Source: Streptomyces reniochalinae (GTDB lineage: Bacteria > Actinomycetota > Actinomycetes > Streptomycetales > Streptomycetaceae). From it: a DNA stretch of 64,000 nucleotides. The position numbers and the translations under genes are program-made. Shown here in pieces: positions 1 through 7,832 of the stretch; the first letter of the stretch is position 1, and each line of letters starts with the position of its first letter. The notes below the pieces were generated by a model. That model did not search any database, was not told where the DNA came from, and worked only from the letters and a program-made list of their open reading frames with translations. The stretch is from assembly GCF_003323735.1 (NCBI RefSeq), contig NZ_QOIM01000033.1, forward strand, positions 62,001 through 126,000, read 5' to 3'.

Positions 1-159
1 CCAGCCCACGGGGGTGCGGTCGTGGCCCAGCAGAAGGCTGACGGCCGTGATGGCGAGCGCGATGGCACCGTCGTAGGCCCACGCCGGTACGCGCTCGGCC
101 GCGCGGCGCAGCTGGGTCCAGGCCGTCGTGCTCAGCATCGTCGCAGCGTAGCCACCCAT
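1..159 (-). CDS. Membrane protein, N-terminal fragment (possible sensor kinase)
   Basis: Only the first ~53 codons lie in the window; the gene runs off the left edge. The peptide begins MGGYAATMLS, has a basic stretch (LRRAAERV) and then a hydrophobic segment (AIALAITAVSLLLG) that looks like a first transmembrane helix. This layout is common at the N-terminus of actinobacterial two-component sensor kinases, but nothing diagnostic is visible, so that is a guess. A second ATG seven codons in (136-138) is an alternative start. Neither start has a clear ribosome-binding site. Confidence 0.45.
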   Translation of the reverse strand, partial: MGGYAATMLSTTAWTQLRRAAERVPAWAYDGAIALAITAVSLLLGHDRTPVGW

Positions 160-525
160 GCGGACGGTCGACATCCACCGGGCGCGCTGTGTGGGCGCGT
201 TGCTCCCTACAGCGCTGGTACGACGTCTGAGCGCCGGCTACCGCAGAAGGACAGGTTCCACTTACCGCCGTACGGTGACGCCCGGACGGGCACCACCCGC
301 GTACCTTCTGGTCCCAGGAAGAGCGCCACGTCCCGGGACCCGGGGGGAGACAGGCCGCGGTCAGGGGGAGGCCGCGCCGGCTGAGAGGCTCAGGACGTGG
401 CGCTGTTCGGTGTGCGGATGTGCCGCTCCTCGCCACACGGACGTGGCGCCCCTCGCCGTGCGGACGTGGCACTGTTCGCCCTGCGGACGTGTCGCTCCTC
501 GCCGCGCCTGCGGGAACGTGCCGCT
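160..525. other. Spacer with tandem repeat
   Basis: No convincing gene. The left half should hold the promoter of the leftward membrane-protein gene. The right half is occupied by the 23-bp repeat array described separately. No transposase remnant or RNA gene was recognised. Confidence 0.5.
393..511. repeat. Imperfect 23-bp tandem repeat
   Basis: Four consecutive units begin GGACGTGG or GGATGTGC and continue with CTCCTCGCC or CTGTTCGCC, at 393, 416, 439 and 462 with an exact 23-bp period. A fifth, longer unit starts at 485 and a decayed copy follows from 512. Units differ at several positions, so this is an old, degenerate minisatellite and not a CRISPR or a recent slippage product. It ends at the 3' end of the small leftward gene. 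Confidence 0.75.
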
Positions 526-672
526 TCACGGTGTCGCGTCGTCCGGCGGCGCGTAGTGACCGGTCATCATCAGGACGAGGATCACGAGCAACAGCAGCAG
601 GGCGATGCCCGCCACGGCGGTCGTCAGGGTGCGGCCGACGCGCCGTCGCTGCCACTGTTCACGCAAGGACAT
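526..672 (-). CDS. Small membrane protein (48 aa)
   Basis: Not recognised. A 48-residue protein starting MSLREQWQRRR, with a basic cytoplasmic head, one strong transmembrane helix (GIALLLLLVILVLMM, about residues 23-37) and a short polar tail. The start is favoured because the ATG at 672 is preceded at good spacing by a purine-rich GGAGG site, whereas the longer reading frame has none. Positive residues before the helix predict an N-in topology. It lies just downstream of the metallophosphoesterase on the same strand with a 144-bp gap, so the two could be co-transcribed. Function unknown. Confidence 0.6.
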   Translation of the reverse strand: MSLREQWQRRRVGRTLTTAVAGIALLLLLVILVLMMTGHYAPPDDATP

Positions 673-816
673 CGATCCCCACCTCCCCTGTGGATGCGGC
701 CACCCTCGCACGCGAGTGCTGCGGAACTGCGTTCCCCGTGCACTGTCGAGCACTGTAACCGGGCGGCGGGGAGGGAAGGCCGGTTCTGGGCCCTTACGGG
801 ACGCGACAGGGGCAGG

Positions 817-1584
817 TCAGGGGACGGCCCGGAAGTGGGTGGTGAGCCTTCCCTCGTCGTCGTGCACGTGGAAGGCGATCAGCGGCGGCAGTTCGTAGTC
901 GAGGGGACCGTCGTCCTCGCCCTCCCAGGGCATCCTGAGCGTCGAGACCACCCCCGGCGCCGCCACCAGCGGCAGCCCGGCGAAAGTGGTGACCGCGGGA
1001 GTGTGGCTGTGCCCGCACAGCAGACCGGCGACGTTGCCATGCCTGCCGACGACTTCGGCAAGACGCTCCTGGCCGAACTGCCGGATGGCATCGACGTACT
1101 GGCCGTGCAGCGGGACGGGCGGGTGGTGGAAGCAGACGAAGGCCGGCCTGCCGTCCGGCGCCGCGTCCAGCTCCGCGTCGAGCCAGGTGAGCGTCGTGTC
1201 GTCGAGGTAGCCGTGCCCCTTGCCGGGCACGCTGGAGTCGCACATCAGGAGCGTCGCACCAGGCAGGTGGTGTGCCTGGTTGACGGGCGAGGCGTCGACC
1301 GCGTCCCCGCCCAGCAGCACGGAGCGGTACGGGCCGCGTACGTCGTGGTTGCCGGGACAGGTGAGCGGCAGGACCCCGTGCGCGGCGAACAGTTCGGCCG
1401 CCAGCCGGTACTCGCCCTCCGTCCCGTGGTCGGCGATGTCCCCGGTGAGCAGCACGGCGTCCAACTCGCCAGGGAGACCCGCGAGACATGCCAGCACCCG
1501 TTCCGCACGAGCCCGCGCCCGCGCTCCCCCGTCCCCCCGGTCCTGGCCGAGATGGACGTCACTGATCTGCGCAAAGACGAACAT
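817..1584 (-). CDS. Metallophosphoesterase (calcineurin-like, CpdA type)
   Basis: 255 aa, a single calcineurin-like phosphoesterase domain. The metal-ligand blocks are all present in order: D-x-H in FAQISDVHLG near the N-terminus, GD in LLTGDIADHG, GNHD in CPGNHDVRG, H in CFHHPPV, and the GHSH block in LLCGHSHTP. The binuclear-metal site should therefore be intact. Length and arrangement fit the class III cyclic nucleotide phosphodiesterase/CpdA group, so 3',5'-cAMP or another phosphodiester is a reasonable substrate guess, not shown by sequence. The ATG at 1584 follows a GAGGAG site at 8-nt spacing; longer frames upstream lack homology. It is a single gene, 218 bp from the phosphotriesterase-family gene on the same strand. 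Confidence 0.85.
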   Translation of the reverse strand: MFVFAQISDVHLGQDRGDGGARARARAERVLACLAGLPGELDAVLLTGDIADHGTEGEYRLAAELFAAHGVLPLTCPGNHDVRGPYRSVLLGGDAVDASPVNQAHHLPGATLLMCDSSVPGKGHGYLDDTTLTWLDAELDAAPDGRPAFVCFHHPPVPLHGQYVDAIRQFGQERLAEVVGRHGNVAGLLCGHSHTPAVTTFAGLPLVAAPGVVSTLRMPWEGEDDGPLDYELPPLIAFHVHDDEGRLTTHFRAVP

Positions 1585-1802
1585 GAGGGGTCTCCTCGCT
1601 GGTCGGATCGTGTCTGTTCGGTGCGGGTCCGTATGCCTGCCTGAGGTCTGACGGGCCGTGCGGCGGCCGGGTGAGCCGCCGGAGGCCGTCCGGCTTCCAC
1701 CGGCGGCGTTCCAGCGGCATCCCACCGGCCTGGCGTCCCTCGGCTGACGACTGACGGGGTGTCGTCGGCTGTCGGTCTCCGGTGTCGGCCGGCGGGTGGA
1801 GC

Positions 1803-2936
1803 TCAGCTCTTCCAGTGGACGGCGAAAGCCTGCGCGGGGTTGTCGACGAAGATGCGCCGGGCGAGGGCTTCGCCCAACTCGCGTGCCACACGCGGCCGCA
1901 GCACGCGACTCACCTGCGCCACCCCGATCTCGGCCCGCGCCTGCGCGGTGACCGTGTCGCCTCCCAGCAGCAGGCGGTCGCCGTACCCGCGCTCCGCGAG
2001 GTCCGCGAGGCTGTCGAACAGCCGCCAGTCCGTTGCGTGATGCGCACGCGAGGGGCCGTCGAACACCAGCCAGGCACCGGACCGCGCCGCCTCCCGCTGC
2101 GTTTGGAGGTCCGGACACCGGCCCAGATGCCCCAGCAGCACACGGGACGGCGGCACACCCAGCCGCTCGCACAGGAGGCCGAGAACCTCAGCCGCGCCCG
2201 TGCCCAGCTCCAGATGGACGGCGATCGGGGCGCCCGTCGCGTGGTGGGCCTCGGCTGCGGCCGTCAACGTCCGCCGCGCGTGCGGGCCGAGCCCGTGGAA
2301 GTCCCCCGCGACCTTGATCAGCCCCGCCCTCGGAGCCGCGCCGCAGATGCCCCCGCGCACCCTGAGGGTCAGCTCCTCCACGAAGAGCGCAGCAAGGTCG
2401 GAGGGGGGCTCCTCGGCGTAGTGGACGGCCTGGTGCAGCCCCGTCGCCGCGACCAGACGGACACCTGTGCGCCGGGCCAGTTCCGCCAGAGCACCGGCAT
2501 GGCGGCCCATTCCGTAAGGCGTCCACTGCACGAGGCTTCGCCCACCGTGCGCGGCGAGCTCGCGCAGTTGCCGCTCCGCGGCTTCGGCGTCGGCCAACTC
2601 CTGGCCGGGCAGCCGCGGACTGCGCAGGAAGAGATGGTCGTGGCTGTCACAGACACCCAATTCGGCCCCGAGCAGATCCCCGAGGACGGTCCGGACGGCG
2701 GGAGCGCCCACCCTGCCGGGGGACGAGGATGCGGTGTCCTCTGGGCCGCCGGGCAACGGGGCGGCAGCCCCCGCGCCGCCGGGCGACGGGGCCGTGCCCT
2801 CCGCCTTGTCGAACGCGGGGGCGGAGGGATCCGCGTCGCCGGGTGACGGGGCGGCCCCGGGGACGTCCTGTATCCCGCGCTCCGGGCTCGCGTCCCCGCG
2901 CCTTCCGCCCCGCGGCCTCCCGCAGTCGGGCGTCAC
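1803..2936 (-). CDS. Phosphotriesterase-family metal-dependent hydrolase
   Basis: TIM-barrel amidohydrolase of the phosphotriesterase (PTE/Php) family. The ligands are visible: HxH in DSHDHLF, the lysine expected to be carbamylated in LIKVAGDF, His in AVHLELG, His in LLGHLGRC and Asp in LLLGGDT. Members include lactonases and hydrolases of unknown substrate; a true organophosphate activity is not implied. The GTG at 2936 overlaps the TGA of the upstream TetR gene (GTGA), indicating translational coupling. Used as start, it adds about 80 residues rich in Pro, Gly, Ala and Ser before the barrel. An internal GTG just before VRTVLGDLL would give the usual family length. Stop at 1803. Confidence 0.8.
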   Translation of the reverse strand: MTPDCGRPRGGRRGDASPERGIQDVPGAAPSPGDADPSAPAFDKAEGTAPSPGGAGAAAPLPGGPEDTASSSPGRVGAPAVRTVLGDLLGAELGVCDSHDHLFLRSPRLPGQELADAEAAERQLRELAAHGGRSLVQWTPYGMGRHAGALAELARRTGVRLVAATGLHQAVHYAEEPPSDLAALFVEELTLRVRGGICGAAPRAGLIKVAGDFHGLGPHARRTLTAAAEAHHATGAPIAVHLELGTGAAEVLGLLCERLGVPPSRVLLGHLGRCPDLQTQREAARSGAWLVFDGPSRAHHATDWRLFDSLADLAERGYGDRLLLGGDTVTAQARAEIGVAQVSRVLRPRVARELGEALARRIFVDNPAQAFAVHWKS

Positions 2937-3544
2937 GACGCGGCGCCCGTGGCGGCGCCTGTTCCGGCCGCCTGCGCGTCCAGGAGCGCCAGCAGGCCGT
3001 CCGCCGCCTCGTGGAACGGCTCGGGCGCACCGGCCGATCGCGCGAGCACGTAACCGCCCTGGACGACGGCGACGATCGCGGCGGCCACCCCGACGGCGTC
3101 CAGGGCAGGGCCGAACTCCCCGTTCGCGCGGCCCTCTTCGAGGACTCCGGCCAGCCGCGTCCGCAGCCAGGCGAAGGTCTGGCTGAGCGGCGCGCGCAGC
3201 TCCGGGGCGGCGACCACGTCCGGGTCCTGGGCCAGCCCGCCGAGCCGGCAGCCGCGCAGCACCTCGCGTTCCCGCCGCAGATACCCCGCCACGCGCTCGC
3301 GTGCGCTCCCCTCGCGCGCCAGTTCCGCGTCCGCGAGCGTCCGCAGCTCCTCCGCGCTCTTGCGCACCGCCGCCCGTGCCAGGTCGGGCTTGCCGCCGAA
3401 GTGGTGGTACATACTGCCCTGGCCCACCCCGGCCCGCTGTTGGATGGCGCGGGGGCTGGTGCCCACGTAACCGCGCTCCCACAGGAGTTCCTGGGTGGCC
3501 TCGATCAGCTTCCTGGCCGTGTCCGTACCGCTCATGGGGGACAC
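2933..3544 (-). CDS. TetR-family transcriptional regulator
   Basis: 203 aa. The N-terminal helix-turn-helix is typical (TSPRAIQQRAGVGQGSMYHHFGGK, about residues 29-52), followed by a helical ligand-binding domain of ordinary length. The start may be GTG at 3544 or ATG at 3535. It is translationally coupled (4-bp overlap) to the phosphotriesterase-family gene, so it likely controls its own two-gene operon and the hydrolase substrate or product may be the effector. A near-perfect palindrome 13 bp upstream is the obvious operator. The C-terminus is Ala/Gly/Thr-rich. Confidence 0.88.
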   Translation of the reverse strand: MSPMSGTDTARKLIEATQELLWERGYVGTSPRAIQQRAGVGQGSMYHHFGGKPDLARAAVRKSAEELRTLADAELAREGSARERVAGYLRREREVLRGCRLGGLAQDPDVVAAPELRAPLSQTFAWLRTRLAGVLEEGRANGEFGPALDAVGVAAAIVAVVQGGYVLARSAGAPEPFHEAADGLLALLDAQAAGTGAATGAAS

Positions 3545-3556
3545 TCTAGGTCACCA

Positions 3557-3572
3557 TACGTACTAGTAGGTA
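3557..3572. promoter_or_regulatory. Probable TetR operator palindrome
   Basis: TACGTACTAGTAGGTA is a 16-bp inverted repeat built on the perfect 8-bp core TACTAGTA, with only one mismatched pair in the arms. It lies 12 bp upstream of the GTG start of the leftward TetR gene and is strikingly AT-rich for its surroundings. Position and size fit autoregulation of the TetR/hydrolase operon; this is inference from architecture. Confidence 0.65.
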
Positions 3573-3736
3573 CATAAGAGACGTATCTGCGTACAGGCCG
3601 CCCGCCGGAGAGGGAGCGGAAGGGAACAGGCGCCGGGAGGGGGCCGGGCGGGCCGGAAGCCGGTACGCCGCTGCCGGGCGCCCTCGAACGGGCGCCCGGC
3701 AGCGGCGCGGAAGAGTGGACCGGTACTGACCCGTAC

Positions 3737-5191
3737 TCAGAGCTCGAGGCCCGTGAGCACCATGACGCGCTCGTAGGTGTAGTCCTCCATCGCGAAGCGC
3801 ACACCCTCACGGCCCACACCGGAGTCCTTGACTCCTCCGTACGGCATCTGATCGGCGCGGTAGGACGGCACGTCACCCACGACGACACCGCCGACCTCCA
3901 GACCCCGGTGCGCACGGAAGGCGGCCTGCACATCGTGCGTGAACAGGCCGGCCTGCAGGCCGTACCTGGAGTCGTTGACCGCCGCGAAGGCCTCCTTCTC
4001 GCCGTTCACCTTCACGAACGACATGACGGGCCCGAAGACCTCCTCACAGCCGATCTGGGTGTCCGCGGGGACGTTCTCCAAGACGGTCGGCTCGACGCTG
4101 GCGCCGTCCCGCTTGCCGCCCGTGAGCACCTTCGCGCCCCGGGAGACGGCCTCGCCCACCCACGACTCGACACGGCGCGCCGCCTCCTCGCTCACCAGCG
4201 GGCCGACATCCGTCGACTCGTCGGAGGGGTCGCCGGTGTTGAGCGCCTCGACCGCGGCCACGACCTTGGGCACCAGGCGGTCGTACACGGACGCGTCGGC
4301 GACCACCCGCTGCACCGAGATGCAGGACTGTCCCGCCTGGTAGTTGGAGAAGGTGGCGATGCGCTGCGCCGCCCAGTCGAGATCCGCCTCGGAGGAGTAG
4401 TCGGCGAGGACGACAGCGGCGCCGTTGCCGCCCAGCTCCAACGTGACCCGCTTGCGCGGCGCCGAGTCGAGGATGGACCAGCCGACCGGCGCGGAACCCG
4501 TGAAGGAGATGATCGGCAGCCGCTCGTCCTGCACCAGACCCGGCATCTGGTCGTTCGGCACCGGCAGCACCGACCACGACCCGGCGGGCAGGTCCGTCTC
4601 GGCCAGCAGCTCACCCAGCAGCAGACCCGACAGCGGCGTGGCGGGCGCCGGCTTGAGAAGGATCGGGGTGCCGACCGCGAGCGCCGGGGCCACCTTGTGG
4701 GCGCACAGGTTCAGGGGGAAGTTGAACGGCGCGATCCCCAGGACGGGGCCGTAGGGGAAGCGGCGGGTGAAGGCGAGCCGGCCCGTACCGCCCGCGTCCG
4801 AGTCGAGGCGCTGGGCCTCGCCGCCGTTGAAACGGCGCGCCTCCTCGGCGGCCCAGCGGAAGACGGACACACAGCGGCCGACCTCACCGCGCGCCCACTT
4901 CATGGGCTTGCCGTTCTCGGCGGAGATCAACTCGGCGATCTCGCCCGCACGCTCCTCCAGGCGGCGCGTGACGTGGTCGAGCGCGGCGGCCCTGACGTGG
5001 GCGGGCGTCGCGGAGAACTCGTCGGCGACCGCGACAGCGGCGGCCACGGCCTCCTCCACCTGCTCCGCGGTGGGAATGCTGACGGCGCCGACGTGCCTGC
5101 CGTCCCACGGCGAGGTGACATCGAGCGTGCTGTCGCCGGTGGCCTTGCGGCCGGCGAGCCAGAATGCGTGAGGAGAATTCGCTGTCGTCAC
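3737..5191 (-). CDS. NAD(P)-dependent aldehyde dehydrogenase (semialdehyde type)
   Basis: 484 aa, full-length aldehyde dehydrogenase. Visible are the cofactor-binding region (GIAPFNFPLNL), the general-base Glu in LELGGNGAAV and the catalytic Cys at about residue 290 in AGQSCISV. The GTG at 5191 follows GGAAGG at 9-nt spacing; upstream sequence has no homology. It follows the PucR regulator on the same strand, and gabT lies beyond, so succinate-semialdehyde or aminobutyraldehyde oxidation in GABA/polyamine breakdown is the likely role. Sequence alone does not fix the substrate. The 280-bp gap to pucR suggests its own promoter. Other semialdehydes are possible. Confidence 0.85.
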   Translation of the reverse strand: MTTANSPHAFWLAGRKATGDSTLDVTSPWDGRHVGAVSIPTAEQVEEAVAAAVAVADEFSATPAHVRAAALDHVTRRLEERAGEIAELISAENGKPMKWARGEVGRCVSVFRWAAEEARRFNGGEAQRLDSDAGGTGRLAFTRRFPYGPVLGIAPFNFPLNLCAHKVAPALAVGTPILLKPAPATPLSGLLLGELLAETDLPAGSWSVLPVPNDQMPGLVQDERLPIISFTGSAPVGWSILDSAPRKRVTLELGGNGAAVVLADYSSEADLDWAAQRIATFSNYQAGQSCISVQRVVADASVYDRLVPKVVAAVEALNTGDPSDESTDVGPLVSEEAARRVESWVGEAVSRGAKVLTGGKRDGASVEPTVLENVPADTQIGCEEVFGPVMSFVKVNGEKEAFAAVNDSRYGLQAGLFTHDVQAAFRAHRGLEVGGVVVGDVPSYRADQMPYGGVKDSGVGREGVRFAMEDYTYERVMVLTGLEL

Positions 5192-5471
5192 TGCGGATCG
5201 CCTTCCGGATGCGGATGAGTGGCTCGGTTTCCGCGTCCACCGTAGGCCGTGCGAGCCCGACCGCTTCTTGTCCGGAACGTAGCACTCGGGCGGCGGCTTG
5301 CTACGCATTGTCCCTGTGCCGGTCGCCCCGCACGGGCGTTCCTTACGTGGAACCCCTCACCTCGCGCGGGCACCGCCTCCCGAGGAAACCCTTCGCCCCG
5401 CACGAAGTGCCGCCTGCGCGAAGCCTCTCGCCCGCACGGGCGTCCGTTACGTGGGCATGGCCCGGAGACTG
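5192..5471. repeat. Spacer with separated direct repeats
   Basis: Between the PucR regulator and the aldehyde dehydrogenase. Two ~27-bp near-identical segments occur about 102 bp apart, around 5324-5350 and 5426-5452, sharing the core CGCACGGGCGT followed by TTACGTGG. A third related copy (CGCCCCGCACGAAG) lies between them. They could be binding sites for a repeated regulator or decayed tandem repeats. The aldehyde dehydrogenase promoter should lie here, but no clear -10/-35 was seen. Confidence 0.5.
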
Positions 5472-7607
5472 TCAGCTGGTGGCTTTGAGAGCCAGCCACA
5501 GCTCCATGCGGACATCCGGATCGTCCAGTGAACGCCCCAGGATCTCCTCCACCCGGCGCATCCGATACCGCAAGGTGTGCCGGTGCACGCCCAGCTCCGC
5601 CGCGGCCGCGTCCCACTGGCCGTGCCGCGAGAGCCAGGCCCGCAGCGAGGCGACCAGGTCGCCCCTGCCGTTCGCGTCGTGCTCCCGCAGCGCCCGCAGC
5701 AACCCGTCCGCGAAGGCCCGCACGGCATCGTCGGCGAGCAGGGGCAGCACGGAGCCCGCGGCCACGTCCTCGTGCTCGACGAGCGGCACCCCGCGCCGCC
5801 TGGCGACGGACAGTGCCTGGTCGGCCTGTTTGAACGCGACGGCGGCGGCCGGCAGCCCCGCCGGCGCGGACACGCCGATCGACAGCCCCTCCTCGGCGCC
5901 CCCCTCGGGCCGCCGCCCCGGCTGAGCGGCATCGGCCGTCGCGGCGAACTCGGCGCACGCGGCCACCGCGGCCCCTCCGTCCGCCGCCAGCACCACCAAT
6001 CGCGCCCCGTCGGGCACCACGAGCACGGCTTCCCCGTTGCGTGCGGCCGCCGTCTCGATCGTGTCGGCGAGCTCTTCCAGCGGCCAGACGATCTGTCCCA
6101 GCCGCCCCGCGTCGGAGCCGTCGGCCTGCGGGGCGCCACCCGGTGCGACCACCACGGCCGGCGTCGTTGACGTGGCAGGGCCGTGTGTGTGCGCGGGGTT
6201 GAGGCCGGAGGGCACGTCAGCGGCGGTCTCGTGGGTGGCGGACTTCCTGCCGACGGGCTCCTTGGCGGACGGGGCCGCCGACGGGGACGTGGACCTCCCC
6301 CGGGACGCGGAGGTGGCGGAAGGGGCCGCCTTCGGGGCGGGAACCCTCTTCGCGGCCGACGCCTTCGCCTCCCTCGGCCCAAAGACGGCAGGCGCGCCGC
6401 CGGAGAAGCCTGCCAGGTCGGTCAGGCCGCAGGGCTCGCCCGCGCGGGCGAGGTAACCGGTGGGAAGGGTGGTGGAGGAGTGCACCGCGGCCGTCGCCGC
6501 AGAGGTGCGCGAGCCGACGACCGGAGCCCCGGCCCCGGGCGGGGACGCCCCGCCCGGACGCGCCCGGTACCCGGAAACACCCGAGACATCCGAAGTGCCG
6601 GAGGTGCCGGAATGGGCCGCCGCGATGCTCTCCTGCGCGTACCGCGCAGCGGCAGCGGAGGCGGGCTCCGCGACGATCACCCGCATCGGCGCGTCCAGCA
6701 ATCCCCCGTAGAGCTGTCCTGCCACCGCACGGGCGTGATCGCCCTCGCCGACGAGCAGCATCTTCATCACCGCGGCCCCCAGCCGCTGCTCCGCCTCCTG
6801 CAAGGCGCGGGAACGCTCCATGGTGAGAGTCAGCAAGGCGATCGCCGAGTTCACGGCGTAGCGCTCCGCCGTCCCCAACGGAGCCGCTGTCCCCACCGCC
6901 AGCACGGCCTTCGCGCGTCTGCCGCCGCCGACCGACTGGAGTTCGACGCGGTCGTCACCGCTGTCCGCCTCGCTGACGACCGCGCTGGCCGGCGTCGGCC
7001 GGTCCCGCAGCCGTTCGGCGTCGCCCACGAAACGCGCCGCACGCCGCACCGCCCAGGCGGGGGCCGTCGCGACGACGGTGCCGGACGCGTCGTAGAGCGC
7101 CGCCCACCCGTCGACCTGCGAAGCCAGCCGGGCGAGCAGCGCGGAAGGCCCCTCGCGCGAGAGCGCGGCCCGGGTCATCTCGCGCTGCGCGTCGAACCCG
7201 GCCGTCACGGCCCGGTACTGCTCCGCCGCGATGTCCGCCGAGACGGCCTTGCTGATCGCGATGAACGGAGTGCGCCGCGGCACCTCGAGCAGCGGGAGAT
7301 CCGCGCGCCGGCACGCCTCGACGAGCGGCCCGGGCACCCCGTCGTAGTTGACCCCGGCGGCGAAGCCGAGACCGACCACCCCCTTGCCGACGAGCTTGCG
7401 CACGTAGGCGCCCATCACCTCGGGGTCGTCCGCGTCCAGCTTGAGGCCCGTGAAGAGTATGAGTTCGCCGCCGTCCATGTACGGCGTCGGATCCGCGAGC
7501 TCACTGGCGTGCGCCCACCGCACGGACGCGTCCAGCCGGTCGTGCCCCGCGAGCACGGAGAGGCGGAGCGCGGAGTTCTGGACGAGCGTGGCAAGAGTCG
7601 GTGGCAT
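5472..7607 (-). CDS. PucR-family transcriptional regulator with long insertion
   Basis: 711 aa when started at MPPTLATLVQ (7607). The N-terminal PucR ligand domain starts with TLVQNSALRLSVLAG. The C-terminal PucR helix-turn-helix has the hallmark LGVHRHTLRYRMRRVEEILGR near the end. Between them, roughly residues 330-510 are low-complexity Ser/Thr/Ala/Gly/Pro sequence, which makes the protein clearly longer than the ~500-550 residues usual for the family. The family commonly controls purine, GABA, proline or polyamine catabolism. Its position between gabT and an aldehyde dehydrogenase fits control of GABA/polyamine use. An ATG at 7652 is a less likely start. Confidence 0.85.
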   Translation of the reverse strand: MPPTLATLVQNSALRLSVLAGHDRLDASVRWAHASELADPTPYMDGGELILFTGLKLDADDPEVMGAYVRKLVGKGVVGLGFAAGVNYDGVPGPLVEACRRADLPLLEVPRRTPFIAISKAVSADIAAEQYRAVTAGFDAQREMTRAALSREGPSALLARLASQVDGWAALYDASGTVVATAPAWAVRRAARFVGDAERLRDRPTPASAVVSEADSGDDRVELQSVGGGRRAKAVLAVGTAAPLGTAERYAVNSAIALLTLTMERSRALQEAEQRLGAAVMKMLLVGEGDHARAVAGQLYGGLLDAPMRVIVAEPASAAAARYAQESIAAAHSGTSGTSDVSGVSGYRARPGGASPPGAGAPVVGSRTSAATAAVHSSTTLPTGYLARAGEPCGLTDLAGFSGGAPAVFGPREAKASAAKRVPAPKAAPSATSASRGRSTSPSAAPSAKEPVGRKSATHETAADVPSGLNPAHTHGPATSTTPAVVVAPGGAPQADGSDAGRLGQIVWPLEELADTIETAAARNGEAVLVVPDGARLVVLAADGGAAVAACAEFAATADAAQPGRRPEGGAEEGLSIGVSAPAGLPAAAVAFKQADQALSVARRRGVPLVEHEDVAAGSVLPLLADDAVRAFADGLLRALREHDANGRGDLVASLRAWLSRHGQWDAAAAELGVHRHTLRYRMRRVEEILGRSLDDPDVRMELWLALKATS

Positions 7608-7782
7608 AACGCATTTCACCGTACAGGCGTCCGTCCCCGTTCGGTCATTCACTCGATCGGGCGGGGGTCCGGGTGCCAGTCCGGGTTTTCTCGGATTCCT
7701 CGCGGCTCCCCGATCAGTCCCCGGTTCCTTCCCGGACTCACATTCGGCGCCCTCTCGGCTGTCGCCCGAGCGTTCGCGCAGT

Positions 7783-7818
7783 TTCCCGGCTGCTTCCCGG
7801 TACCTTCCCGGCTGCTTC
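7783..7818. repeat. Short direct repeat in spacer
   Basis: TTCCCGGCTGCTTC occurs at 7783-7796 and again at 7805-7818, a 22-bp period, with a related TTCCCGGTACC between. It lies in the 225-bp spacer between the PucR gene and the membrane ATPase gene, directly before the ATPase stop codon. Probably a decayed tandem repeat. Confidence 0.5.
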
Positions 7819-7832
7819 TCCGCCGGAGCCGG

